Shown here piece after piece: positions 1-12,040 of a DNA stretch of 64,000 bases. Below the pieces are notes generated by a model, which worked only from the letters and a program-made list of their open reading frames with translations, was not told the origin of the DNA and did no database searches. The DNA lies in the NCBI GenBank assembly GCA_030272155.1, contig CP126198.1, positions 1,302,001 through 1,366,000 on the forward strand. The letters are read 5' to 3'. The translations under genes were made by a program, and so were the position numbers. The DNA comes from Tetradesmus obliquus. Taxonomy: Eukaryota > Chlorophyta > Chlorophyceae > Sphaeropleales > Scenedesmaceae. How positions within the stretch are numbered: position 1 is the stretch's first letter; every line of letters starts with the position of its first letter.

Positions 1-964
1 GCTGGGAGATTGTGTTTGTGATGAATTGGCAGGAAGCTTGCACGGGCAGGCAGCAGGGGACACAGCAAGCAACCAGCTGGCAGCTTGGCATGGCTGGTGC
101 ACTTTCTGGTGAGCTTCAAGACGGTAAATGCCAGTGCAAGCAGTCTGCCTCATATGTGTAGTGCAGCGGCAGCGATTGGGTTGGCGCCCAGGACGCAGGC
201 TCTTGCTCTTGAGCGTGGCAAGTAGGTGGCGGGCGCCAATCGGCACGCACGCACCTGCTGGCCCAAACCCTGTTTGGCATAGGGCCAACCTCAGCAAGTG
301 CCACGTCCTACGCTGCAGCCTGCACGTATCAAGTGCAACTGCTCTGTTTCTGCTGCACTGCTGCAGGGGTGAAGACAACTGCTACACTTGTGATCAATGC
401 GGGCGGTGGCGGCGTGCCAACTCGCTGTTGCTGCATGCTGGGCAGGAAACAGTGTGCGATCAACAGCTGTTGAAATAGACATGGTGTCTTCGGCAGATGG
501 TTGAACGCAGCTGTGATGGCAGCCCACTGCTGCATTGCTTTGCTGGCACTGCTTGCAGCAGGATGCACAGATATCGCAATTGCGTGTGCTACTGACATAG
601 GCATGCCCGGTACCAGTGGTAGGACTGCAATGTTGTCAATGTGTTATTGTCAACTTATCTGTGTGTTGTCCCCATGGGGAGTGGCCACTGCTTCTACGCA
701 TGCGTATTCTGCACAGAAGCTGCTGCTGAGCATCAAAGCACTGCATCAGCATTTGTCTTTGTGCATGATGCGTTTGCTGTTTGGTGTTTACAGTCGTGTC
801 CTGCAAGCCTTCACATGCATGCACATTGTGCAGTGATAGCAGGCAGTGGCCAGTCACCAGTGCCGAGGGCGACCACCATCGAGGTGTTCTTGACTGCAGC
901 TTTACTGTGGCGTCGAGATACGCATATAGTGCTTTTGTTACAGCTTTTCTGGTGCTGTAACACG
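1..964. other. Left edge, no supported gene
   Basis: I see no exon chain with consistent splice phases here. The open frames are short, overlap on both strands and lack recognisable motifs. The stretch may belong to the body of the CACTA-like element whose right end lies at 1135, but its left end is not in the window. Confidence 0.4.
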
Positions 965-1135
965 TGTCCAGTTGCACGTCCAGTTTGACGTCCAGTCTGC
1001 CTCCTCAACGTCCAGTGCACAACTGGACGTGCTCACGTCCAGTCCCAACTTGACGAGCCACATGTCACGTCCAGTTGCATGATGTGCAACTGGACGTGCC
1101 TTGACTTGCATCTTGATTGTCTGGTGATCATAGTG
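965..1135. mobile_element. Right end of a CACTA-like transposon with GTCCAG subterminal repeats
   Basis: About eight copies of ACGTCCAGT or its reverse complement ACTGGACGT lie within 170 bases, in both orientations. The block ends at 1135 with GATCATAGTG, whose reverse complement starts with CACTATGATC, the hallmark of a CACTA transposon terminus. Clustered direct and inverted subterminal repeats next to such an end are typical of the family. The homology between the two inverted-repeat arms begins at exactly the next base (1136), which fits an element inserted into the left arm. The left end and target duplication are outside the window, so the element is inferred from one end only. The subterminal repeat differs from the TCCACA type of the other two elements in this window. 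Confidence 0.55.
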
Positions 1136-4106
1136 CTGGCACTTGCAAAGTTGCGTTACGCACACATGCTCCCACTCCTGCTGCTGCTGCTGCTCGCACC
1201 TTTGTTCAAATCTTACACATACAGGGCAAAGCTAAACCCTACTGTAATGATCAACGGGTTTGGAGACCTAGAGGGCAACGTACCTGGCAGTAACCTGCCC
1301 GTGTGCCAGTACACACTGCAACGGGCACGGCAATTCACAGACAGCATATCATTTGCACTGGCGGTGCATCCCTTTGTGAGTGAGCAGATATACCCTGATG
1401 GTTAATTGACGGACAATAATGGGGAACAATGCAGCAGCCAGCACAGCAACTGCTGAACTATGAATAAAGGCATGTAGCACCTGCAGGCAGCAGACAGGGA
1501 ACAATGACGAACCTCACAACAGGTTTCTGCGCCTGCACCGCCATAGTTCACTGCCTTTTGGACCTGCAGGCAGTTGACAGGGAGCGGCTTGAGTCCCAGG
1601 CGGATGCCAATCAATCCTGCTGCTGCAACCGCTGCACTAACTGCTGCACTTGCCGTTGCCTAATCCTGTATGTTTGCAGGCAGTTGACAAAGAGCGCCTA
1701 GAGTCCTGGACCAAAAGGATGCTCAGGGCAACAACATAGCGGCCAGCAGGGACAGTGTGGCGCGCTGGCAGCGTGGGCTGCAGGCCTGCTTCGACTACGC
1801 CATCAACAACCAGAAGTTCAGGGTGCTGCATGTGCTGGGGTGAGGGAGGACGGAAAACGGGATCTGCTGAGATTGCAAGTGCCTGTGCTGCCTGGACGCT
1901 CTGGTGCCTCTTGCTTGCTGCTTTGTACCGCTAAACAAGCAGCATGTTCTTGCCTGGTTTTGTTCACCAAAAACGCAATGCTTATGTTGCTTTTCATGTG
2001 TGCTTTCAGGCACTGGGACCCGCTGCACCCCGTGCTGCTGCGGCCCACCACATGGCGCAACCTGATGAACATAGCACCACGGCAGAAGGCGGCGGGCTAC
2101 AGCTATGATGATGTGCTGATACAGCCAGTCATAAAAGCCCTCAATGCAGGTGCGAGATGCTACACAAATGCAGCAGTTGCAATCTTTTCTTTCCTGCTGT
2201 ACTAAATTACTAGCAGCCGCTGGCAAGAGGCTGAGAACATAGGGTATGCTGGCTAACGTGTGCTGCTGCTGCTGCTGTGCCACTCTGCTGATGCAGTGTC
2301 ACCTCCGTCTGTGGAGGTGTGGTTTTCAGTCAGTGGCGAGATGGGGTTGAGCAACTACCTGCATGCTGACTACTGGAGGAGTGTACTGGCCAGCACACGG
2401 CAGCAGCTGCGGCGCAAGCAATGGAAGGTGAGCACAAGAACCCAGTGGGCAGCTGCTGCATTGCACATCTGTTAAAATCTCTGCATAAAGTAGCCAGTAC
2501 TACAGCGTGGCGCTGTTGAGAGTTACTGTACAGGATATGCATAATGGTGTAGGCCTATGAAAGCATTAGGTGCTGCCAGAAACTTCTGCTGTTGGCTGAT
2601 TGAACTGCTGTGCTGAGCGCTTTTGCATCCAACCCGTCACAACCCTACCAAGCTGCTGCTGCTGCTGCTGCTGCTGCTGTGTCCTCATGTGTCCTCATGT
2701 GTTGCACCTTCCTGCAGGATGTGAAAGTTGCCACTGCTCTCAACTGGCAGATGTTCTGCGGCTGCATTGCTGCTGCCAACCCTGAGCCTGGCTCGTTTGA
2801 CCCGCTGCGCTACAATGCCAGCTTTGCGAAGGAATTTGCGCAGGTCAAGCAGTATGCACTGCCTTATGTGAAGGAGTTCAAGGTGAGGCCGCAAACAAGT
2901 GCATCTCAAGCTGTTGCCTTCAAAACTAAGAAGTCTGCTGCTTATTCTGCGCCTTGGGTTACCACCAAGCAAATAATGTTGCAGACCAGTAGCAGTGTGA
3001 TTGGCCTGTGCTGGCTGCCTGTCTGCGTTAACAAGCATTCTTTCACACGCATACATGCATCCCCATGCCCCCGCGCAATTGCAGCTGCTGCTGGCAGCCA
3101 ACGACTTCGTAGGCATCAGCGGCTATGGCAGCGGCTACAGGCTGAAGCAGCTGAGCTGGCGCGACATGGAGATCCCACTTCAAACCCTGGCGTACGAACT
3201 CAAGTTTTTTGGCGTCAACCTGAAGGACTACACCAGCAAGAAGCCGGTCATCTATGTGGAGCAGGTGTGGACACTAAAAGCAGCAGCAAGCGCGAACACC
3301 TTTTTGCGCACTTGTCAGACACTCGGGATGTGTCATGAGTTAGGACTGCAACAGCAGCACCTGTGTTATGAGAATGGCGCTGGACGTCAGCAGTTTGCCT
3401 GTAGCATTGGCTGGCCAGCTGTCGCACGCCAACAGCAACCTAGCCCTTCAGGCTATCAGTTTGCCCGTCAATTGCCGCGTCACCGGCTGCTGCTGTGGTG
3501 CCATACTTGCGTCTGCATTTGCTGCTGCTGCTGCTGCTGTTTTCTGCTAGGGCCTCGGCGGTGTGCTGCGCTACGGCATACTGCCTGCTCCTGACTTGGC
3601 CACAGTGTCGCGCTACACCTTTTCAGGCTCATGGTGAGCAGCAGCACTGCATACAATTGCCTGAACTGGCATATTGTTTTGTGCAATGCGCTTTTCACTT
3701 CTAGTATATATGCTGCGCTTGATTCCTCGACTGGTAGCAAAGGTTGCGCTGCAAAACTAGTTGTGCTGCTGTTTGCGCATGCGCCGCGCGTGAACATGTG
3801 TGCTTTCTGCTCAAGCAAACGAGCCGCCACACCACATGCTGTGCAAGGAGCAGCAGCAACTGACATTCATGATGTTACTGAGCATCCTCAAATGTCTGCT
3901 GCTGATAACGTCTGGCTTGTGCTGTGTGCGTCTGCAGGCCTGTAGGCGGCTACAAGAGGGATTTTGATCCATGGCAGCGGCAGGACTTTGCAGCTTACAG
4001 GTTAGGCGCTCACACAGCCCGCTGCTGTCAGACAGCTGAAGCCTTCACCTTGCTGTGTTCACCCTTTGTTGTGCACATCGCTGCCAAAGCAGCAGCAATT
4101 ACGCGC
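1136..4106 (+). repeat. Left arm of a 2.97-kb inverted repeat
   Basis: The segment is the reverse complement of 7770-10743. Coordinates sum to 11879 at the outer end and 11876 at the inner end, the three-base difference being one CTG unit near 3520-3540. Besides this I noted only about five substitutions (near 1157, 1183, 2044, 2880 and 3068), so identity is above 99.5%. The arm carries a whole multi-exon gene with introns, so it arose by DNA duplication, not by retroposition. Its outer edge coincides with a transposon end at 1135. Confidence 0.95.
1166..4000 (+). CDS. Glycoside-hydrolase-like protein, left copy, 3' end unresolved
   Basis: Eight exons can be chained: 1166-1400, 1684-1839, 2010-2149, 2297-2427, 2718-2882, 3085-3264, 3551-3633 and 3938-4000, all with GT-AG junctions and matching phases. 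The first exon begins with a hydrophobic stretch (MLPLLLLLLLAPLF) that looks like a signal peptide or anchor. Exon 6 reads ANDFVGISGYG and ends in KPVIYVEQ, followed by GLGG; a beta-strand ending in a glutamate after a buried strand is what a TIM-barrel glycosidase of clan GH-A shows at its nucleophile, but I cannot assign a family. Exon 2 carries a frame break at an AAAA run (1713-1716): with one more A the frame runs through from VDKERLESW to DAQGNNIAAS. The same break is in the other copy. Exons after 4000 were not resolved; the duplicated region ends at 4106, so at least one copy may be truncated. It could be a decaying gene or carry an assembly error. Confidence 0.45.
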
Positions 4107-5144
4107 GTTGCGTTGCCATCTTACTGCTGCAGCTGGCAAACCGCAGGCTGCGCCCTGTTGGCAGCAGCAGGCCGGTGCTGTACAGGACATGTCCTGCCAG
4201 CCTGCTGCTGCTCTATCTGGAAGTGCCTCACCTCCTGGGCCAGGCACTAGGTAGTGCTTGTTTGATAGACGTTGATCAATGTTCCAGGCGCAGCAAACAG
4301 CGTGGATGGTCCTGGATGATTTACCAGGAAGCTGCCTGCTGCTGCACAACTCCTGCTGCTCCACCTGCATCTGCCCGGGATGATCTGAGAACGTAACAGT
4401 CGCATTGCACTTTATCAAAGTAAGTTGACGTAATAGCTAGAGCTAGCTTCCCGTGCGCGATCAATCACCACCTCTTCGACCATCATACAGCAACTGTAGC
4501 TGCAAGTGCGATTTAGGTCAGGTGCGTCCAACGCTTCTGAACCGGCAGCATTGGTAGTTGCTAATAGCAACTTGCTATGCAGATGCGCAACTGCTGATCG
4601 CTGATCAATGGGCGGTGGGCTGCCCGTCTATTTGTATGGTAACACATGACAGAACATCAACGCCTTGCTTGTAGGTGGCATCGCTTGCATCAAAACAGGC
4701 TCTTTTTCTTTGAATCAATTGTTACTGGACGCTAGATGTTGAACACCGACGCTGAGTCGTTGATTGTGGGCCAAGTGTACAGCAGCACTTCCTGGCAGTG
4801 CAAGCGTCCACAGCAGTCACTTGTTTGATCACCACTGACAGTACAAACCACCGTGGCTATGGTGATCATATGTTCGTGAGGTTCCAGAGGCTGTAGCCTG
4901 CTATCAGCAGCGACAAGCAAGCAGCTGCTGTGCCAGGATTTGAACTGGTGTCTGTGTTGCCACAGAAACGCAAAGGCACTCCCTTGCACCCAGCAGACAC
5001 GAGTTCGAATCTCCCTGCAGCACAGCTGCAACAAGGGCTAGCAGGGTGCAGCAGGCAACAGCGGAGCATCGTTGTAGCGCCGGTTATTGCAATCAGAGCA
5101 CAAAGCTGCAGTTCTATGCTGTTTCTCGCATCTTGTGATGCTGT

Positions 5145-5260
5145 GTCCAGTTGCAGCCAACTGGACATGCCACTGGACATGCACACCCTGCAACTGGACA
5201 CAAAAACCTGCAACTGGACATGCCTGGACATGCAACTAGACATCCTGTTGACCATCGTGG
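5145..5260. repeat. Second GTCCAG/CTGGAC repeat cluster, possible degenerate CACTA end
   Basis: Eight copies of TGGACATGC or GTCCAGTTG-like words occur here, the same word family as at 965-1100. The block is followed by TTGACCATCGTG (5249-5260), one base away from the TTGACCATAGTG that ends the large CACTA element. It may be a decayed right terminus. No matching left end was found in the loop. Confidence 0.4.
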
Positions 5261-5331
5261 TGGTAGCGTTGACAGGGCGAGTGACTCACTCTCGGGTGAT
5301 AGCTTGCCTTCTCCTGTAACAAGCCTCTCTC

Positions 5332-5520
5332 TTGACAGGTGTGCTCGTACCCAACAGGCAATGGGGGAGCAGGGTGGTAGCGTTGACAGGTGCGCTCGTA
5401 CCCAACAGGCAATGGGGGAGCAGTACCAGACACCACATTGCCCTCCGCACCCTGTTTCATAGGGCAACAGCAGCACAGACACCACACTGCCCTCCGCACC
5501 CTGTTTCATAGGGCAACAGC
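5332..5520. repeat. Two short tandem duplications
   Basis: A block of about 50 bases ending in GGCAATGGGGGAGCAG is present twice in succession (near 5336 and 5388), followed by two copies of a block of about 45 bases with CACTGCCCTCCGCACC (near 5432 and 5482). They read as local slippage or unequal-exchange products; nothing suggests a coding role. Confidence 0.7.
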
Positions 5521-6857
5521 AAAAACATAGGCACCATTACAGTGTACATTGACAAGAATACCTTGTTTGGCAGCTGAGCGATGGTGGCGACAGGTCCAGC
5601 AGGGAAAGCGGGCTTTTGCTGCTGCTTTGGCGCGCTTGGCTGTTTGGCTCTTCCCCTCCTGCATGGCGCTTTCTAGTTTTAGAAAAAGCGAACTTAAAGC
5701 TAATAGTGGTGTTTTAACTGGGCGAAAGGCAACGCAGCACACTTACTTTCTGCTCACAACGCTGGTGATGAAGGTTGAGTTGGTACTCGAGAGCATGTGT
5801 TGCAGCTGAGTGAAGTGCACACCTATCACTATTTAGACCGTCTTTGAGTCGCTGCTTAAGCTCACTTTGCGCGGCAGCTGAGAAGGTGGGGTTCAGGCAG
5901 GATGAGCAACGGATGACACTTCAAGTGACAGAACCCCGTCAATGAGGCTGCTCATTTGGTAATCTTCCTCTTTGCGTAGTTACGTTTTTCCTTAATCATT
6001 GTGCGCAAATGCCTGACGACGCTTCGGATGCCACTGGCCTTTCTCCCGCCGGTTTTTGTACTCCCTTTCACATCACAGCTCTCATTATGCAAGTTGCGTG
6101 TTCTGAGCCTCGAAAGGCATGCATAAGCTGTGACTGTTTGCGCTTATGCCAAGCTGTGAGGTTACATGTTGTTGAGGGTGAGCAGAACAAGCTCAGCATG
6201 ACCATGCAGCACCAGTGCTGTGCATGTGTCAGAGCCGATGGATGTAAACACCAACACAGCTGCCCACGTGCACGTGACACAAAGGTGCAGAAAAGTAACT
6301 TACAATGCAGCATTTTCATGTTCTGAATGCTACCCTAGCACAGTTATGCTTGCAATGCTTGGTAACACTGCCGTTATGCTTGCGATGCTTGGTGGAGATG
6401 CCACATGATGCATGATGCCGGCTGGCAACAGCACCCCAGAGCACCATGCAGGCCGTAGATACTTAGCATGCATATGTGTCAGTGCTTGCATGCAGCGGCA
6501 CCCTTTCTACCATATAAGTGATGATTCACAGCTGTCGTGGTAGCTGCTGTGATATCAGCATTATTAAGTTCACAACATAGCACTTGGTGCGGCCTGTCGT
6601 AGGAACAACTTGTTCTGCAGGCTGCAGCTGCAGCACTAAAAGGTAAGGTTGGCTTCTAATGCCGACCTTACCGCACAGTCTGCGTATCCAATCGCAAACC
6701 CAACAGCAGCCATCAGATCTGAGGGCTCTAGAGCTCAGTAAGAGCATCAACGCGTACTACGCTTTCTAGTAGAAAGATGGGCATACAAGAAGCCCTACAT
6801 GACCCAACAAGCCAACCTCTGCAAATCATCATTTGCAATCATTCGCAATGCACTACT

Positions 6858-6898
6858 GCTTGACCAATGTATGTATGACGCAGCATCATTGGTCAAGC
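6858..6898. repeat. 12-bp perfect hairpin
   Basis: GCTTGACCAATG (6858-6869) is the exact reverse complement of CATTGGTCAAGC (6887-6898), with a 17-base loop. A second hairpin of similar size with a single mismatch lies at about 6641-6671 (GGTAAGGTTGGC against GCCGACCTTACC). Both lie in gene-free DNA and may be remnants of small inverted-repeat transposons. Confidence 0.5.
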
Positions 6899-7769
6899 CA
6901 AGGTAACAATACCGTATCCAAGGTATCTGCTACCAGAGGTAAGGTTCTTCAGCAGATTGGGTTCAAATGGAAGACAGCTATCATGTGGCGCACCCACTCA
7001 GGGCTGCATCTATGGAGGTGTGAACAACAATCATCACCCACAACAAGCAGAGCTTCACAGAACTCAGCGCACTACAGTGCATGTGAAAAGCATGCCCTGC
7101 AGCTGCTCAGCTGATGCCATTGACCTTCTTCACCATGTTGATGATGGCAGGATCTGCAAAGGTGCCTTCACTGCTGCTGGAAACAGGGTGCACACCAAAC
7201 ACATCAAAGCTGCCAACGCTCCACACATACACACCTGCCAGCAGCAGCAGCAGCAGAACATTGGTCACTTACCAGCGGGTTCCAAGAGGGAAAGATCAAT
7301 GCACAGCAAGCAGTTAGACGTGCTGACAGCAAGCACGCAATTGCAGATCATCTGCCAAACAACAACACATACAAACAAGCTGCAACAGCTGCATGCAGCC
7401 CTGAGTCAGCAGCAGCTGACAAAAGTGGCCACCATGTGCAAGGACAAGGCACTACATGCATACACACCAGCCCCATAGGGTGCCGTCTGCTAGGTCTGCT
7501 GCACACATGCACTGCACATCGCACTGCATGTTTGGAGCAATGTAACATGCACGCTAGAACACATGCATCATGCGCAGCACATGCATGCATGCAAATGTGT
7601 GACACGCTCACCGTAAAGTTTGTACTGCTGGCCCTTGCCCCTTGCAAGCAGATCCACGGTCGCCCTGTAAAAGTCCCTCCTGCGAACAACAAGCGAAGCG
7701 CCAAGTATGGACGCATAGATTGGCATACATGCATATACATTCTGGCACAGGGCATCCACAGACACCAAA

Positions 7770-10743
7770 GCGCGTAATTGCTGCTGCTTTGGCAGCGATG
7801 TGCACAACAAAGGGTGAACACAGCAAGGTGAAGGCTTCAGCTGTCTGACAGCAGCGGGCTGTGTGAGCGCCTAACCTGTAAGCTGCAAAGTCCTGCCGCT
7901 GCCATGGATCAAAATCCCTCTTGTAGCCGCCTACAGGCCTGCAGACGCACACAGCACAAGCCAGACGTTATCAGCAGCAGACATTTGAGGATGCTCAGTA
8001 ACATCATGAATGTCAGTTGCTGCTGCTCCTTGCACAGCATGTGGTGTGGCGGCTCGTTTGCTTGAGCAGAAAGCACACATGTTCACGCGCGGCGCATGCG
8101 CAAACAGCAGCACAACTAGTTTTGCAGCGCAACCTTTGCTACCAGTCGAGGAATCAAGCGCAGCATATATACTAGAAGTGAAAAGCGCATTGCACAAAAC
8201 AATATGCCAGTTCAGGCAATTGTATGCAGTGCTGCTGCTCACCATGAGCCTGAAAAGGTGTAGCGCGACACTGTGGCCAAGTCAGGAGCAGGCAGTATGC
8301 CGTAGCGCAGCACACCGCCGAGGCCCTAGCAGAAAACAGCAGCAGCAGCAGCAGCAGCAAATGCAGACGCAAGTATGGCACCACAGCAGCAGCCGGTGAC
8401 GCGGCAATTGACGGGCAAACTGATAGCCTGAAGGGCTAGGTTGCTGTTGGCGTGCGACAGCTGGCCAGCCAATGCTACAGGCAAACTGCTGACGTCCAGC
8501 GCCATTCTCATAACACAGGTGCTGCTGTTGCAGTCCTAACTCATGACACATCCCGAGTGTCTGACAAGTGCGCAAAAAGGTGTTCGCGCTTGCTGCTGCT
8601 TTTAGTGTCCACACCTGCTCCACATAGATGACCGGCTTCTTGCTGGTGTAGTCCTTCAGGTTGACGCCAAAAAACTTGAGTTCGTACGCCAGGGTTTGAA
8701 GTGGGATCTCCATGTCGCGCCAGCTCAGCTGCTTCAGCCTGTAGCCGCTGCCATAGCCGCTGATGCCTACGAAGTCGTTGGCTGCCAGCAGCAGCTGCAA
8801 TTGCGCGGGGGCGTGGGGATGCATGTATGCGTGTGAAAGAATGCTTGTTAACGCAGACAGGCAGCCAGCACAGGCCAATCACACTGCTACTGGTCTGCAA
8901 CATTATTTGCTTGGTGGTAACCCAAGGCGCAGAATAAGCAGCAGACTTCTTAGTTTTGAAGGCAACAGCTTGAGATGCACTTGTTTGCGGCCTCACCTTA
9001 AACTCCTTCACATAAGGCAGTGCATACTGCTTGACCTGCGCAAATTCCTTCGCAAAGCTGGCATTGTAGCGCAGCGGGTCAAACGAGCCAGGCTCAGGGT
9101 TGGCAGCAGCAATGCAGCCGCAGAACATCTGCCAGTTGAGAGCAGTGGCAACTTTCACATCCTGCAGGAAGGTGCAACACATGAGGACACATGAGGACAC
9201 AGCAGCAGCAGCAGCAGCAGCAGCAGCTTGGTAGGGTTGTGACGGGTTGGATGCAAAAGCGCTCAGCACAGCAGTTCAATCAGCCAACAGCAGAAGTTTC
9301 TGGCAGCACCTAATGCTTTCATAGGCCTACACCATTATGCATATCCTGTACAGTAACTCTCAACAGCGCCACGCTGTAGTACTGGCTACTTTATGCAGAG
9401 ATTTTAACAGATGTGCAATGCAGCAGCTGCCCACTGGGTTCTTGTGCTCACCTTCCATTGCTTGCGCCGCAGCTGCTGCCGTGTGCTGGCCAGTACACTC
9501 CTCCAGTAGTCAGCATGCAGGTAGTTGCTCAACCCCATCTCGCCACTGACTGAAAACCACACCTCCACAGACGGAGGTGACACTGCATCAGCAGAGTGGC
9601 ACAGCAGCAGCAGCAGCACACGTTAGCCAGCATACCCTATGTTCTCAGCCTCTTGCCAGCGGCTGCTAGTAATTTAGTACAGCAGGAAAGAAAAGATTGC
9701 AACTGCTGCATTTGTGTAGCATCTCGCACCTGCATTGAGGGCTTTTATGACTGGCTGTATCAGCACATCATCATAGCTGTAGCCCGCCGCCTTCTGCCGT
9801 GGTGCTATGTTCATCAGGTTGCGCCATGTGGTGGACCGCAGCAGCACGGGGTGCAGCGGGTCCCAGTGCCTGAAAGCACACATGAAAAGCAACATAAGCA
9901 TTGCGTTTTTGGTGAACAAAACCAGGCAAGAACATGCTGCTTGTTTAGCGGTACAAAGCAGCAAGCAAGAGGCACCAGAGCGTCCAGGCAGCACAGGCAC
10001 TTGCAATCTCAGCAGATCCCGTTTTCCGTCCTCCCTCACCCCAGCACATGCAGCACCCTGAACTTCTGGTTGTTGATGGCGTAGTCGAAGCAGGCCTGCA
10101 GCCCACGCTGCCAGCGCGCCACACTGTCCCTGCTGGCCGCTATGTTGTTGCCCTGAGCATCCTTTTGGTCCAGGACTCTAGGCGCTCTTTGTCAACTGCC
10201 TGCAAACATACAGGATTAGGCAACGGCAAGTGCAGCAGTTAGTGCAGCGGTTGCAGCAGCAGGATTGATTGGCATCCGCCTGGGACTCAAGCCGCTCCCT
10301 GTCAACTGCCTGCAGGTCCAAAAGGCAGTGAACTATGGCGGTGCAGGCGCAGAAACCTGTTGTGAGGTTCGTCATTGTTCCCTGTCTGCTGCCTGCAGGT
10401 GCTACATGCCTTTATTCATAGTTCAGCAGTTGCTGTGCTGGCTGCTGCATTGTTCCCCATTATTGTCCGTCAATTAACCATCAGGGTATATCTGCTCACT
10501 CACAAAGGGATGCACCGCCAGTGCAAATGATATGCTGTCTGTGAATTGCCGTGCCCGTTGCAGTGTGTACTGGCACACGGGCAGGTTACTGCCAGGTACG
10601 TTGCCCTCTAGGTCTCCAAACCCGTTGATCATTACAGTAGGGTTTAGCTTTGCCCTGTATGTGTAAGATTTGAACAAAGGTGCGAGCAGCAGCATCAGCA
10701 GGAGTGGGAGCATGTGTGCGTAACGTAACTTTGCAAGTGCCAG
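7770..10743 (-). repeat. Right arm of the 2.97-kb inverted repeat
   Basis: Reverse complement of 1136-4106 with one extra trinucleotide. Its flank beyond 10743 continues with ordinary sequence and not with the transposon end seen at 1135, so this arm shows the uninterrupted state of that junction. The inner edge at 7770 shows no terminal repeat or target duplication that I can see. Confidence 0.95.
7876..10713 (-). CDS. Glycoside-hydrolase-like protein, right copy
   Basis: Mirror image of the left copy, exons by position on the reverse strand: 10713-10479, 10196-10040, 9869-9730, 9582-9452, 9161-8997, 8794-8615, 8325-8243 and 7938-7876. The protein is nearly identical; I noted one substitution in exon 3 (proline to serine in the RPTTW motif) and a change in the hydrophobic N-terminus. 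The open frame continues upstream of the likely ATG through LALAKLRYAH, so the first exon could start further out. The AAAA-run frame break of exon 2 is present here too (about 10163-10166). The two genes are transcribed away from a common outer flank towards the loop. Function is assigned only by the ANDFVGISGYG and KPVIYVEQ motifs, which look like strands of a TIM-barrel glycosidase. Confidence 0.45.
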
Positions 10744-12040
10744 TAGGGCCTGATGCTGTTGCAGATGCCTTGAACGAGTCAACAGCCGGCACCAAGCTAG
10801 CTATTTCACATGAGAGCTGCCACAATGGCTGAATGCAGTACAAGCGACATTTGCTGTTCTCCTCATGGCTACTGTCACCAAGCAGCAGCTGCAGCAGCAG
10901 CAGTGAATGCTGGAGCGCCCGAGCTTACCCGGCAGCTGTGCAGGCAAACATGCTGAAAACGATGGCCCAAGGCAATAATGGCGCCGTATGCGCTCCATGC
11001 GGACGCATATTCAGCCAGTACAGCCTTGGGAACTCGTAGTGTGCAGTGGGGTTACACCAGCGAAAGCTGGTGCGTACTGCTGTCACAGCGCCGCCAACAG
11101 AACAAAATTGAGCTATGATATCAATCTTTGTGGTTCATCCTGATCAAGTGCGGTTGCAGCGCCCAGGAAGTGCGTGAGTGCTCACTCAAGGCGCCCTCTA
11201 AAGATAGAGATCTACACAACTTGGTGCCGTTAAAAGACGCGAGCGAGACATGCAATGGAGCAATGCTTCATCGCTAGTGGCGTGAGAGCCTGCCTTTTTG
11301 CTCGCATGACATGTCATGTCATCCAACAGGCGCCACAGCTGCAACGCTTTGAACTTGAGCAAGCCCCATCATGGCTTGCCAGTGCCTCCACTGAACGTTG
11401 GCAACCCCACAAACAGAGCAGTGCTACGGACGTTCTTGGTTAATGGAGTTGTCCTGTCATCTGAGCGCTGGGCTGTGGTTCACACTAGTGCACTTGCCAC
11501 CATGCAGCTGCGCAGCTGCCAGAACGACTTCATGGCATGCTCGGGCTGTAACAGGGCTCCAAGAACATTGGGTGTCAGCACCTGGAGAAACTGCATATGC
11601 AAAAGCTTCATGTGGCGTACTGGAGGCCCAGCCTGCACCTGTCATTGGAAGGTCACTGCTGACCCAACTGGGGCGTCATAGGGGGCGTCATCATGTACCA
11701 GTGACGCTCAATTGGCTGGCTTTCAGCCGCACTTAAGAAGCTTCATTGTCTCGCAACGGTCAGACTTCAAGATCTATTCAACAAATACATCCTACGAAGC
11801 TGTGCCAGCAACAGCTGGTGTGTATTCTGCTGCCAGTCAACAGTACCTTCCCCAAGGCCAGTCACCAGGTACGCCCGAGCCATTTGCCGCTCCAAGCAGC
11901 TTTATATTGTGCTTTCGTCAGTATGCAACATGTATGTATCGCGTTCGCACTGCCGATGCTGAAGAAGTGGGACGGTCCTAAACTTACGACACCAACTTTG
12001 TTCGTGCAGGCTTCCCTACTGCCTTCAACCGCACACCAAA
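10744..12040. other. Intergenic, no supported gene
   Basis: No exon chain with recognisable protein features is visible. The sequence probably contains the 5' part of the right inverted-repeat gene (on the minus strand) and the promoter region of the mannanase (on the plus strand). I cannot point to a specific promoter motif. Confidence 0.4.

Larger units (their letters stand above)
4107..7769. other. Loop between the inverted-repeat arms, no supported gene
   Basis: Unique DNA separating the two arms. I found no exon chain in it. It holds a degenerate CACTA-like end (5140-5260), short tandem repeats (5332-5520) and two small hairpins. A hydrophobic stretch at 4180-4250 (SLLLLYLEVPHLLGQALG) could be a last exon of the left gene copy, since a splice acceptor at about 4171 keeps phase, but this is a guess. 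Confidence 0.4.

Noticed and set aside
4925..5025. Possible tRNA genes (GTTCGAATC and reverse TTCAAATCC words)
   Set aside because: Only T-arm-like words are present. No D-arm, anticodon arm or matching acceptor stem could be folded around them on either strand.
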